A stretch of DNA of 36,116 nt from the NCBI GenBank assembly GCA_017545245.1, contig JAFWPB010000031.1, positions 1 through 36,116 of the forward strand. Direction: 5' to 3'. The stretch is from Clostridiales bacterium. Its GTDB lineage: Bacteria; Bacillota; Clostridia; Saccharofermentanales; Saccharofermentanaceae. The position numbers were made by a program, and so were the translations under genes. This document shows positions 1-6,281 of this stretch, piece by piece; the stretch's first letter is position 1, and each line of letters begins with the position of its first letter. The notes under the pieces are model-generated. The model saw only the letters and a program-made list of their open reading frames with translations. It was not told where the DNA came from and searched no databases.

Positions 1-2
1 TA

Positions 3-206
3 CTAGAACAGTTTCCAATGTCTGGATCAGGTATATGGGAAAGGTATGGGATCGAGTCCGACTATCGCTACATCTATGCCAACAAAAACTATGTTTTTTA
101 TCGTATAGAGGATGACCAGATTAAGATCATCCGAGTCCTTGCTGCAAGGCGCGATTTCCTGAACATTTTGTTTGGCATCAAGACTCAAACCGACGATTTA
201 GAATAA
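3..206 (+). CDS. RelE/ParE-family toxin, C-terminal part (5' end outside window)
   Basis: An open frame enters from the left edge (first in-frame residues LEQFP) and ends at TAA 204-206, so the first internal ATG at 18 is not the true start. The visible 67 residues match the C-terminal half of RelE/ParE toxins: a Tyr-rich beta segment (YRYIYANKNYVFYRI), a DDQIKIIRVL strand and the closing RRDFLNILFG typical of this fold. Family members inhibit translation by mRNA cleavage or poison gyrase; which applies here cannot be told. The cognate antitoxin would lie upstream, outside the window. The next gene (ATPase) converges on it. Family assignment is fairly secure; activity is not testable here. 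Confidence 0.75.
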   Translation, partial: LEQFPMSGSGIWERYGIESDYRYIYANKNYVFYRIEDDQIKIIRVLAARRDFLNILFGIKTQTDDLE

Positions 207-231
207 ACTGTGGTCAAAAACTGTCGTCAAA
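207..231 (+). repeat. Two direct copies of ACTGTSGTCAAA
   Basis: ACTGTGGTCAAA (207-218) and ACTGTCGTCAAA (220-231) follow the toxin stop codon at a 13-bp period. The same TGTGGTCAAA core recurs twice at 1720-1741 beside the tRNA-Ser 3' end. Such TTTGACCACA direct repeats resemble arm-type sites of tyrosine integrases, but no integrase gene is visible. Confidence 0.4.
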
Positions 232-265
232 TCAGTATTCCAGGAAAACAAAAATCCCGAAAAGC

Positions 266-1540
266 TCAGTTTTTTAAACAATCAATTGGAATTATATATA
301 TTCCATCCTCCCGTCTGTACGCATATTCTCCTACTCCCACGATTATCGCCATAAAGGATGGTTTGTTCATCTTAGTTATGTCAATTTTATCCCGTAAAGC
401 CTTGAGATTTTGAATACCTTCTTCTATAAGTTTATTCCCACCAAGCTTTATCTCAATGAGACCATATCTTCCGTTTCTCATGTGAACCACCGCATCGCAT
501 TCCAGACCCGTCTTGTCTCTGTAATGGTATACATTTCCACCCAATGACTCGCTGTATACTCGAAGGTCTCTGACACACAAGGTTTCAAAAAGCAGACCCA
601 GTGTATTCAAATCATTGATTAAATCTTTAGGACTGATTCCAAGTGCAGCAGTCGCGATCGACGGATCTACATAATATCTCGTATCCGATGTCCGAATCGC
701 TGTTTTAGAACGCAGATTGGGATTCCATGCAGACATATCTTCAATTACGAAGATTTTCTTGAGCGCATTGATATAACTGACTACAGTATCTTCATTCAAA
801 GATTCCGTATCATTGGAAAGGATATCATCCCTAATAAGAGTACTGGGGACTTGCGCACCTTGATTTCTTGCATATGATCTCATAAGTTTCCGGACTCTCT
901 CGGGATTCTTATTCACCCCATCTGCCCGATTTATATCTGACTTAACGACAGCATCATAATAATCCACGGCTTGTGCAAGAGCAGGCCTTTCTTTCATATC
1001 TATTGCACGTGGCCATCCTCCGCGGCATATCAGAAAAGCTAATTTGTCTATATCCATGTTGCTTGTTCCTGATATTGATTGGGGTTCAGAAAACAACTCT
1101 TCCAGACTCACTTCTCCACTCGATTCTTTTGATTCAAATAAAGACATAGGCCTCATTGTAAGCCATGTAAATCTGCCTGTACCGGAATGCTTGATTTCAT
1201 CGGACTCAACCGGTACCGCTGAACCAGTAAGAATGAACTGCCCCTCTTCGCCACGAGTATCCACTTCATATCTTGTTGCATCCCAGAGTTTTGGTGCAAT
1301 CTGCCATTCATCTATCAGTCTTGGTGTATCACCCTTCAATAGTCTTGCCGGGTCGATCTCTGAAATTTGGATGTTTTCATTCCTTTTCTTAGGTTCATCC
1401 ATCCTAATTGTGCTTTTGGCAACCTGCATAGCTGTAGTTGTCTTACCACACCATTTGGGACCTTCTATGACAACAGCGCCTTTCTCTTCAAGTTTTTCTA
1501 TCAGTATTTTATCTGCTATTCGTTCTTTATATTCTTTCAT
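266..1540 (-). CDS. AAA ATPase with DUF4143 C-terminal domain
   Basis: Predicted 424-residue cytoplasmic P-loop ATPase. Walker A is GPKWCGKTTT (about residues 27-36), and LIDEWQ about 50 residues later fits Walker B. The C-terminal third is DUF4143-like and includes a nuclease-style D...ExK arrangement (LECDAVV followed by GLIEIKLGG). The ATG at 1540 is chosen over an in-frame start at 1576 because AGAGAGG sits 8 bases upstream and the promoter's expected transcription start (about 1556) lies downstream of 1576. Members of this family occur widely in bacteria and archaea, often near mobile DNA, and their substrate is unknown. It is monocistronic, convergent with the toxin remnant, and preceded by a strong promoter and tandem repeats. 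Confidence 0.85.
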   Translation of the reverse strand: MKEYKERIADKILIEKLEEKGAVVIEGPKWCGKTTTAMQVAKSTIRMDEPKKRNENIQISEIDPARLLKGDTPRLIDEWQIAPKLWDATRYEVDTRGEEGQFILTGSAVPVESDEIKHSGTGRFTWLTMRPMSLFESKESSGEVSLEELFSEPQSISGTSNMDIDKLAFLICRGGWPRAIDMKERPALAQAVDYYDAVVKSDINRADGVNKNPERVRKLMRSYARNQGAQVPSTLIRDDILSNDTESLNEDTVVSYINALKKIFVIEDMSAWNPNLRSKTAIRTSDTRYYVDPSIATAALGISPKDLINDLNTLGLLFETLCVRDLRVYSESLGGNVYHYRDKTGLECDAVVHMRNGRYGLIEIKLGGNKLIEEGIQNLKALRDKIDITKMNKPSFMAIIVGVGEYAYRREDGIYIIPIDCLKN

Positions 1541-1562
1541 ATCGTCTACCTCTCTAATGAAA

Positions 1563-1591
1563 GAATACGTAATCACAAGAAAGCTGTCAAC
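1563..1591 (-). promoter_or_regulatory. Promoter of the DUF4143 ATPase
   Basis: On the minus strand TTGACA (1586-1591) and TATTCT (1563-1568) are separated by exactly 17 bases. Transcription would begin near 1556, giving a short leader with the AGAGAGG ribosome site. The -35 box directly adjoins the tandem repeats at 1595-1661. Confidence 0.7.
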
Positions 1592-1594
1592 TCT

Positions 1595-1661
1595 TTTCGG
1601 CGTTTTGGCAGAATATTTTTCGGCGTTTTGGCAGAATATTTTTCGGCGTTTTGGCAGAAGC
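1595..1661 (-). repeat. Three tandem 22-23 bp repeats upstream of the ATPase promoter
   Basis: The plus-strand unit TTTCGGCGTTTTGGCAGA occurs three times at periods of 22 and 23 bp, with AATATTTT linkers. On the transcribed strand each unit reads TCTGCCAAAACGCCGAAA. The array ends 3 bases before the -35 box. Helical phasing near two turns suggests cooperative protein binding on one DNA face, though the binding protein is unknown. Confidence 0.85.
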
Positions 1662-1719
1662 TATCAAACTTTTTCTGCAGCATTCAATATCATTTTCATT
1701 GACGTTTATTGACCGTAAT

Positions 1720-1741
1720 TGTGGTCAAATTTGTGGTCAAA
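1720..1741 (+). repeat. Paired TGTGGTCAAA repeats beside tRNA-Ser
   Basis: TGTGGTCAAA occurs at 1720-1729 and 1732-1741, period 12. Read on the minus strand this is TTTGACCACA, the same word found after the toxin gene at 209-218. The position just outside the tRNA 3' end and terminator fits a residual attachment region of an integrated element. This is inference from placement. Confidence 0.4.
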
Positions 1742-1762
1742 CGACATTTTTACACAAAAGAA

Positions 1763-1798
1763 AAATCCTGAACATCCAATCAGGGACATTCAGGATTT
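1763..1798 (-). terminator. Intrinsic terminator of tRNA-Ser
   Basis: Minus-strand AAATCCTGAA (1789-1798) pairs perfectly with TTCAGGATTT (1763-1772) around a 16-base loop and is followed by TTTTTCTTTTG. The stem begins at the final base of the encoded CCA. Confidence 0.75.
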
Positions 1799-1890
1799 GG
1801 CGGAGAAGGAGGGAGTCGAACCCTCGCGCGGGCGTTAACCCACCTAAAGCTTTAGCAAAGCCTCCCCTTCGGCCTCTTGGGTACTTCTCC
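1798..1890 (-). tRNA. tRNA-Ser(GCU)
   Basis: A complete class II tRNA of 93 nt including an encoded CCA (1798-1800). The 5' acceptor strand GGAGAAG pairs with CTTCTCC. The D arm is CCC/GGG. The anticodon stem AGGCU/AGCUU encloses UUGCUAA, giving anticodon GCU, which reads AGC and AGU serine codons. A long variable arm (GGTGGGTTAACGCCCGC) is characteristic of serine tRNAs. The T arm is GAGGG-TTCGACT-CCCTC and the discriminator is G. An extended -10 sits about 40 bases upstream and a terminator follows immediately. Its 3' end faces the repeats and ATPase at 1-1741, making it a plausible integration target. Confidence 0.96.
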
Positions 1891-1929
1891 ATGCCGAAGT
1901 CATATGCTTCTATCGAAGCGACATGAGAT

Positions 1930-1938
1930 ATTCTATCA
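1930..1938 (-). promoter_or_regulatory. Extended -10 element of tRNA-Ser promoter
   Basis: The minus strand reads TGATAGAAT, an extended -10 (TGn plus TAGAAT, hexamer at 1930-1935). No convincing -35 is seen 17 bases upstream. The predicted start is about 35 bases before the mature tRNA 5' end. Confidence 0.45.
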
Positions 1939-1993
1939 TAGAAAATCAAACTTTGCCACACTTTTATTTTTCTTTCCTGGATTTTTCCAAAAC

Positions 1994-3352
1994 CTACTCG
2001 AGAAGAGGGTCTTCGGGCAGAAGGCCCTCGTCCATTTCTGTAATGCTGCGAAGTGCCCGATTCATGGCATTGGTCCTCGCTCCCTGCAGGGTTCCAAGGT
2101 TGTTTGTCGCGGCCTCCAGGCTCTTCCTTACCTTATTCAAGGCCTCTTCGTACTTGCCGAATTCCTTCTTTACGGCACCAAGTGTTTTCTCGATCTCATG
2201 GGATTTCTTCTCAATAGCCAATGCCTGGAAGTAATTTGTCACCGTGCTCAGGATCGCCATCAAGGTATATGGACCGGCAACCGTCACGTTCAGCTGCATC
2301 AATTCTTCCAGAAGATTCAGGCTGACGATTTCCGAATACATACCTTCAAAGGGAACAAAGAGGATGGCATATGGGGTCGTATATGGAGTGCTGATATACT
2401 TCTCGGATATATTTCTCGCGTCCTGACGGATAGCGGTACCAAATTCCTTCTTTGCCCGTGTGATCTCGTCTTTATCCCCGGAATCATACGCTTGTAACAG
2501 TGTTTCATAGCGGTCCAGATGGCATTTCGAGTCGATCGGCAGGTAGAAAAAGCCGGATCCTTCCCTGGTCGGGATCTTTACAGCGATCTCAACATGCTCC
2601 GTGGATCCCGGCTTCGTCGGCACCTCCACATCGTACTGCTGAGGCGTAAATACGTCCGCGATAATCTGCTTCAACTGAACCTCACCCATAATGCCGCGGG
2701 TCTTCACACCATTCAGCGTCTTCTCCAAGCTTCCTACCTGCGTGGAGATCCCCTTGAGCTCACCCATGGTCTTCTGCAGTTCCGTCATCTGGGTCAGTAC
2801 CCCCTTAAAACTCTTCTCAAACTGCTCATTCAAGGTCTTGTCCAGCTTCTCATTGACGGTCTCACGGATCTTCTCGATCTGCGTATTGTTCTCAGTACGC
2901 ATCTTCAGGAAATCTTCGTTGAGTGTCTTCGTAAGCTCGTTAAGACGCGTCTCCATGGTCTTATTCAAAGTTTCCAGCCCGGTACTCAGGATCTTGCGGC
3001 TTCCTTCCAGCATCTCCTTGTTTCCCTCTTTATCCTGCTTCAGTGCACCCATGATCTGGTTATTCATGTTTTCCAGTTTCTGGACCTGAAGCCTGGATGT
3101 GAGATTGCTTATTTCAGCATTATGCTGTCTGGTATTCTCCTGCTGCTCCTTCTCCACACGCGTTAAGTTCTCCTCCATCGAGGTGATCCGCTGGTCGATC
3201 ACTTTACTCAAAGAATCCGTAACCCTCGAAGGATCGTCCCCCTGCCGGGAAGCCAGAATGTGTACGCCTGCATAGGTACGCAGGACTAAAAAAGCCACGA
3301 TCAGGACTATGGCCAGAACAACGATGTTAAGGATAAGTACTGCAATATCCAT
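1994..3352 (-). CDS. rmuC: RmuC family DNA recombination protein
   Basis: 452 residues with the standard RmuC layout. There is one N-terminal membrane anchor (about residues 4-24, all hydrophobic), a long charged coiled coil (about 40-200) rich in Glu, Lys and Gln, and a nuclease-like RmuC core (about 215-420). Core landmarks are LPIDSKCHLDRYE, VPFEGMYSEIV and the PYTLMAILSTV segment. RmuC proteins limit recombination at short inverted repeats and belong to the PD-(D/E)XK superfamily; the biochemical reaction is not well defined. AGGAGG lies 4 bases before the ATG. It stands alone on the minus strand between tRNA-Ser and the hemolysin III gene. Length and domains are normal for the family. 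Confidence 0.93.
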   Translation of the reverse strand: MDIAVLILNIVVLAIVLIVAFLVLRTYAGVHILASRQGDDPSRVTDSLSKVIDQRITSMEENLTRVEKEQQENTRQHNAEISNLTSRLQVQKLENMNNQIMGALKQDKEGNKEMLEGSRKILSTGLETLNKTMETRLNELTKTLNEDFLKMRTENNTQIEKIRETVNEKLDKTLNEQFEKSFKGVLTQMTELQKTMGELKGISTQVGSLEKTLNGVKTRGIMGEVQLKQIIADVFTPQQYDVEVPTKPGSTEHVEIAVKIPTREGSGFFYLPIDSKCHLDRYETLLQAYDSGDKDEITRAKKEFGTAIRQDARNISEKYISTPYTTPYAILFVPFEGMYSEIVSLNLLEELMQLNVTVAGPYTLMAILSTVTNYFQALAIEKKSHEIEKTLGAVKKEFGKYEEALNKVRKSLEAATNNLGTLQGARTNAMNRALRSITEMDEGLLPEDPLLE

Positions 3353-3450
3353 ATTTCCTCCTGCGTGAAGCTCTTCTCATGTTTTCGGGTACGCCAAATG
3401 ACGCCCGTATCGAGCTTTTCACGTCTTTATAGTACAGAGGATACATCATT

Positions 3451-3474
3451 TGCAGTCCCATTATGGGGACTGCA
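3451..3474. repeat. Perfect 9-bp inverted repeat between hemolysin III and rmuC
   Basis: TGCAGTCCC (3451-3459) and GGGACTGCA (3466-3474) form a perfect hairpin with loop ATTATG, 36 bases past the hemolysin III stop on the transcribed side. No clear T-run follows on the minus strand, so it is either a weak terminator, an mRNA-stabilising stem or a protein site. Confidence 0.5.
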
Positions 3475-3509
3475 TAAGTCCTTTTCAAGAAAAAATGGGA
3501 AAAGTCCGG

Positions 3510-4178
3510 TCAGTACACGAAGAGATAAATACCGAACCAGTGGGCAGCCGCTCCAAGAAGGACGAAGATATGCCAGATAAAGTGGTCTCCCTTCTGATCC
3601 TTCACAAAGGGAATCATGCCAAATGTATAGAGCAGGCCGCCACCAAGGATCATGAAAAACAGCATAAGATCGTGCTTGATCATGCCCGGAACAAAGAGAA
3701 GACCGCTCCAGCCGATCAGAAAATACAGTGTCATATGAAGCGGCATCATGCGTGCTGGCCCGAATATGCCGATAAACGTTATCCCTGTAATGATCAGCCC
3801 CCACTGGATGCAGAACATCACCAGGCCCTTCGTATCCCCCCAATACACCAGACAGAGCGGGGCGAAAGTGCCTCCTATCAGAAGATAGATGGAAGAATAG
3901 TCAAAGCGTCTCCAGAGTTTTTTCACGAAAAGCCCTGATTTCCAGGCATGGTAGAGACAGCTCATCAAAAACAGAAGAATCAGGCAGATGCCATAAAAGC
4001 AGGAGCCAAGGATCTTCATTCCTGTATCCGATTTGAGAAGAAGCAGCACAAATCCGGCTATCGAAAGTCCAGCGCCAATGCCATGTGTAACTGCATTTCC
4101 GATTTCCTCGAGCGTGGTTAATACCGGTGGCTCGTTTTTCTTATCGATTTCTTCTTTTGTCAGCTTTCTTATCCGCAT
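3510..4178 (-). CDS. Hemolysin III family (PAQR-type) integral membrane protein
   Basis: 222 residues with about seven hydrophobic helices, the topology of the hemolysin III/YqfA branch of the PAQR superfamily. Conserved family signatures are visible: THGIGAGLS after the N-terminal helix, SCLYHAW near the first loop, and a C-terminal HFIWHIFVLLGAAAHW whose histidines correspond to the metal site of PAQR hydrolases. Bacterial members are named for cytolysis seen on overexpression; their usual role is probably membrane lipid or energy homeostasis, so the toxin name should not be over-read. GGAG lies 7 bases before the ATG. It is divergent from the LacI-sensor/GGDEF gene and has normal length. 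Confidence 0.9.
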   Translation of the reverse strand: MRIRKLTKEEIDKKNEPPVLTTLEEIGNAVTHGIGAGLSIAGFVLLLLKSDTGMKILGSCFYGICLILLFLMSCLYHAWKSGLFVKKLWRRFDYSSIYLLIGGTFAPLCLVYWGDTKGLVMFCIQWGLIITGITFIGIFGPARMMPLHMTLYFLIGWSGLLFVPGMIKHDLMLFFMILGGGLLYTFGMIPFVKDQKGDHFIWHIFVLLGAAAHWFGIYLFVY

Positions 4179-4344
4179 TTCTCTGCTCCAAAAGCACTCT
4201 CCTCCGTTCCTTTTTCATCGGATCGGATGTTCTTCTACTACCCCAAGTATAGCCGTTTTGTAAATGGGTTCAAGAGCTTTTTAAGAGGAAATGAACATAC
4301 TGAAAACAATGCCTCCATCTCATTTTGTGGAAGATGAATCGTTG

Positions 4345-4350
4345 TATAAT
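4345..4350 (+). promoter_or_regulatory. Candidate -10 of the LacI-sensor/GGDEF gene
   Basis: A perfect TATAAT lies 34 bases before the chosen ATG at 4384, but no good -35 hexamer is seen at the right distance. Its position supports starting the protein at 4384 rather than at the upstream in-frame ATG at 4291. Confidence 0.4.
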
Positions 4351-4383
4351 TATATTGATATATTCTACTGTGAGGTTACGACT

Positions 4384-6213
4384 ATGAAGATTTGTGCCTT
4401 TGTCGGTGATATGTACCGCGACTATTCATCTTTGATCATATTGACTTTGCAGAAAAAAGCTATCGAAAAAGGTCATCAGATCGATATTTTCGGAAACTGT
4501 TCGGTGCCAAGTGAGAACCCGCTTCATGCACAGGGCTTGAGAAGTATCCTTTCTCTGCCTCCGCTGGAGAAATACGATGGTATCATTCTCTGTTCCGATA
4601 CATTGAGTCATGCCGGTCTCGACCGGGAACTCCTGGATCGTCTGATTTCGACGACGCCGCTTCCGCCAGTCGTCAGTATCCGTGTTGATGAGCCCGGATT
4701 CTACAGTATTGTTCCGGATAACCGCCAGATCATGTATGAAGTTTCAAAATACGTCATTGGAAAATGTGGCAGCGGAGATATCGGATTTGTTACCGGACGT
4801 GATGAACTGAAGGACTCTGCCGAGCGGCGTGCCGGATTTGAAGATGCGATGCATGAGGCTGGTTATGAAGTTTCCGAGGACATGATCTTCCATGGAAACT
4901 ACTGGACGACGCAAGGTCCGCAGACTGCCGACTTCTTCATCCGTGAGGATGGCACTCTGCCACGCGCGATCATCTGTTCCAATGACTACATGGCCATCGC
5001 CTTGATGGATGAACTGGCAAAACGCGGGTATCAGATTCCGCGTGACACAATGATCACCGGTATCGACAATTTGAGTGCTTCCTCCGTTCACACGCCTTCC
5101 CTGACCACTTCGGACATTTCGGAAACCGTCCTTGGGGAAACTGCGATCGAGACTTTGGAGAAGCTTCTCCGGAAAGAAAAAGTCGACATGTCGATTTCCG
5201 TTCCGGGTCGTCTGATACTTCGAGACAGTACCGATGACTCCATGACGGACCGCGATGTTGAAGAGATGCACCGAAAACTCGATACTCTCCAGCGAAGCTA
5301 CTACGATAGAACCCGTGCTTTTGTCCTCATGAGCGCGGAATACGAAGACGTTCTTTCGCACAACGACTGCGTAAGGTACACGATCGCCAATCTTAAGGAG
5401 TTCGGCATTTTCAAGAGGTTCTTCCTCTGCAAATACTGCGAGAATGATCGTCAAGTTCGGGGGTACTACAAAGACAATGTTTCCACATTATCTTCGATTT
5501 CCTATCCTTCTACGGATCTTCTTCCAAAAGAACTGGATTCTGACGATCCTGAAACACGTATCTTCCTTCCGATATTTTATAAGAGTGACGTTTTTGGTTA
5601 CGTTGTTCTCGCTCTCGATCCAGAGTCGAAGTTCTTCATTGATGAGAAACTCGAATATGTTATGGTCCTTTTCGGTCAGACACTCAATCGTCTGCGTCTT
5701 TACGAGCGGATCATGGAAGCCAACGGCATCATGGACCTTTACATTAAGGACGCACTGACAGGGCTCTATAACCGACGTGGTTTTGAAAAGAAGATTTCCG
5801 AGCTCTTTGATGACGGAACTTCCGACAAGTATACGATCTCCGTTGTCAGCATCGATATGGATGGTCTGAAGTACATCAACGATACTTTCGGCCACGCTGC
5901 CGGAGATGAAGCGATCAAAGCCATTGCCCACTGTCTGGAACTCTCCGTCAATCCGAAAGAGATAGCCGCCAGAATGGGTGGTGACGAGTTCGAGGCTGTA
6001 CTGATCCTCGATAATCCGGGACGACTTGGTCAGTTTACGAGGAACTTCCGTAACGCCATCAAGAATGCCAATGAGAATCGAAAAGCGGAGTATACGCTCA
6101 GTGCCAGTATCGGAAGCTGTAACGTCACCGAGTGGAGTGCGTTGATGGAGTGTATGAACAAAGCGGACAAAATCATGTACATAGAAAAGAAGACGAAGAA
6201 AGGCACACGTTGA
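4384..6213 (+). CDS. Diguanylate cyclase with LacI-type sugar-sensor domain
   Basis: 609 residues in this order: a LacI/PurR-like periplasmic-binding fold with no DNA-binding HTH (about 1-285; motifs GDIGFVTGRDE, AIICSNDYMAIALMDEL, TMITGIDN), a coiled segment (about 290-330), a GAF-like middle (about 330-450) and a GGDEF domain (456-609). The GGDEF motif is intact at 532-536 (MGGDEFEAV), and DALTGLYNRRGF starts the domain, so it should make cyclic di-GMP from two GTP. The inhibitory RxxD site five residues upstream is NPKE, so product inhibition is probably lost. There is no signal peptide or membrane segment, so the sensor is cytoplasmic. The start uses GAGG 9 bases before the ATG. Confidence 0.88.
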   Translation: MKICAFVGDMYRDYSSLIILTLQKKAIEKGHQIDIFGNCSVPSENPLHAQGLRSILSLPPLEKYDGIILCSDTLSHAGLDRELLDRLISTTPLPPVVSIRVDEPGFYSIVPDNRQIMYEVSKYVIGKCGSGDIGFVTGRDELKDSAERRAGFEDAMHEAGYEVSEDMIFHGNYWTTQGPQTADFFIREDGTLPRAIICSNDYMAIALMDELAKRGYQIPRDTMITGIDNLSASSVHTPSLTTSDISETVLGETAIETLEKLLRKEKVDMSISVPGRLILRDSTDDSMTDRDVEEMHRKLDTLQRSYYDRTRAFVLMSAEYEDVLSHNDCVRYTIANLKEFGIFKRFFLCKYCENDRQVRGYYKDNVSTLSSISYPSTDLLPKELDSDDPETRIFLPIFYKSDVFGYVVLALDPESKFFIDEKLEYVMVLFGQTLNRLRLYERIMEANGIMDLYIKDALTGLYNRRGFEKKISELFDDGTSDKYTISVVSIDMDGLKYINDTFGHAAGDEAIKAIAHCLELSVNPKEIAARMGGDEFEAVLILDNPGRLGQFTRNFRNAIKNANENRKAEYTLSASIGSCNVTEWSALMECMNKADKIMYIEKKTKKGTR

Positions 6214-6250
6214 TTTTCTTTTTTCTCGGATGTGACCGGTTTGGGTATGA

Positions 6251-6281
6251 AAAAGGAGCTGGCTTTTGTCAGCTCCTTGCT
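6251..6281. terminator. Bidirectional terminator between GGDEF and solute-binding genes
   Basis: GGAGCTG (6255-6261) pairs with CAGCTCC (6270-6276). An AAAA run flanks the left side (TTTTT after the stem on the minus strand) and TTGCTTTT the right. It serves both convergent genes. On the minus side the stem includes the last codons and the TGA of the solute-binding protein gene. Confidence 0.75.

Noticed and set aside
1595..1661. Three 22-23 bp repeats read as plasmid iterons or a CRISPR remnant
   Set aside because: No replication gene or Cas gene is near, and spacing is back to back; placement directly above a -35 box makes regulation the simpler reading.
3510..4178. Hemolysin III as a secreted cytolysin
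   Set aside because: Seven helices and PAQR-type histidines indicate an integral membrane housekeeping-type protein; the name is historical.
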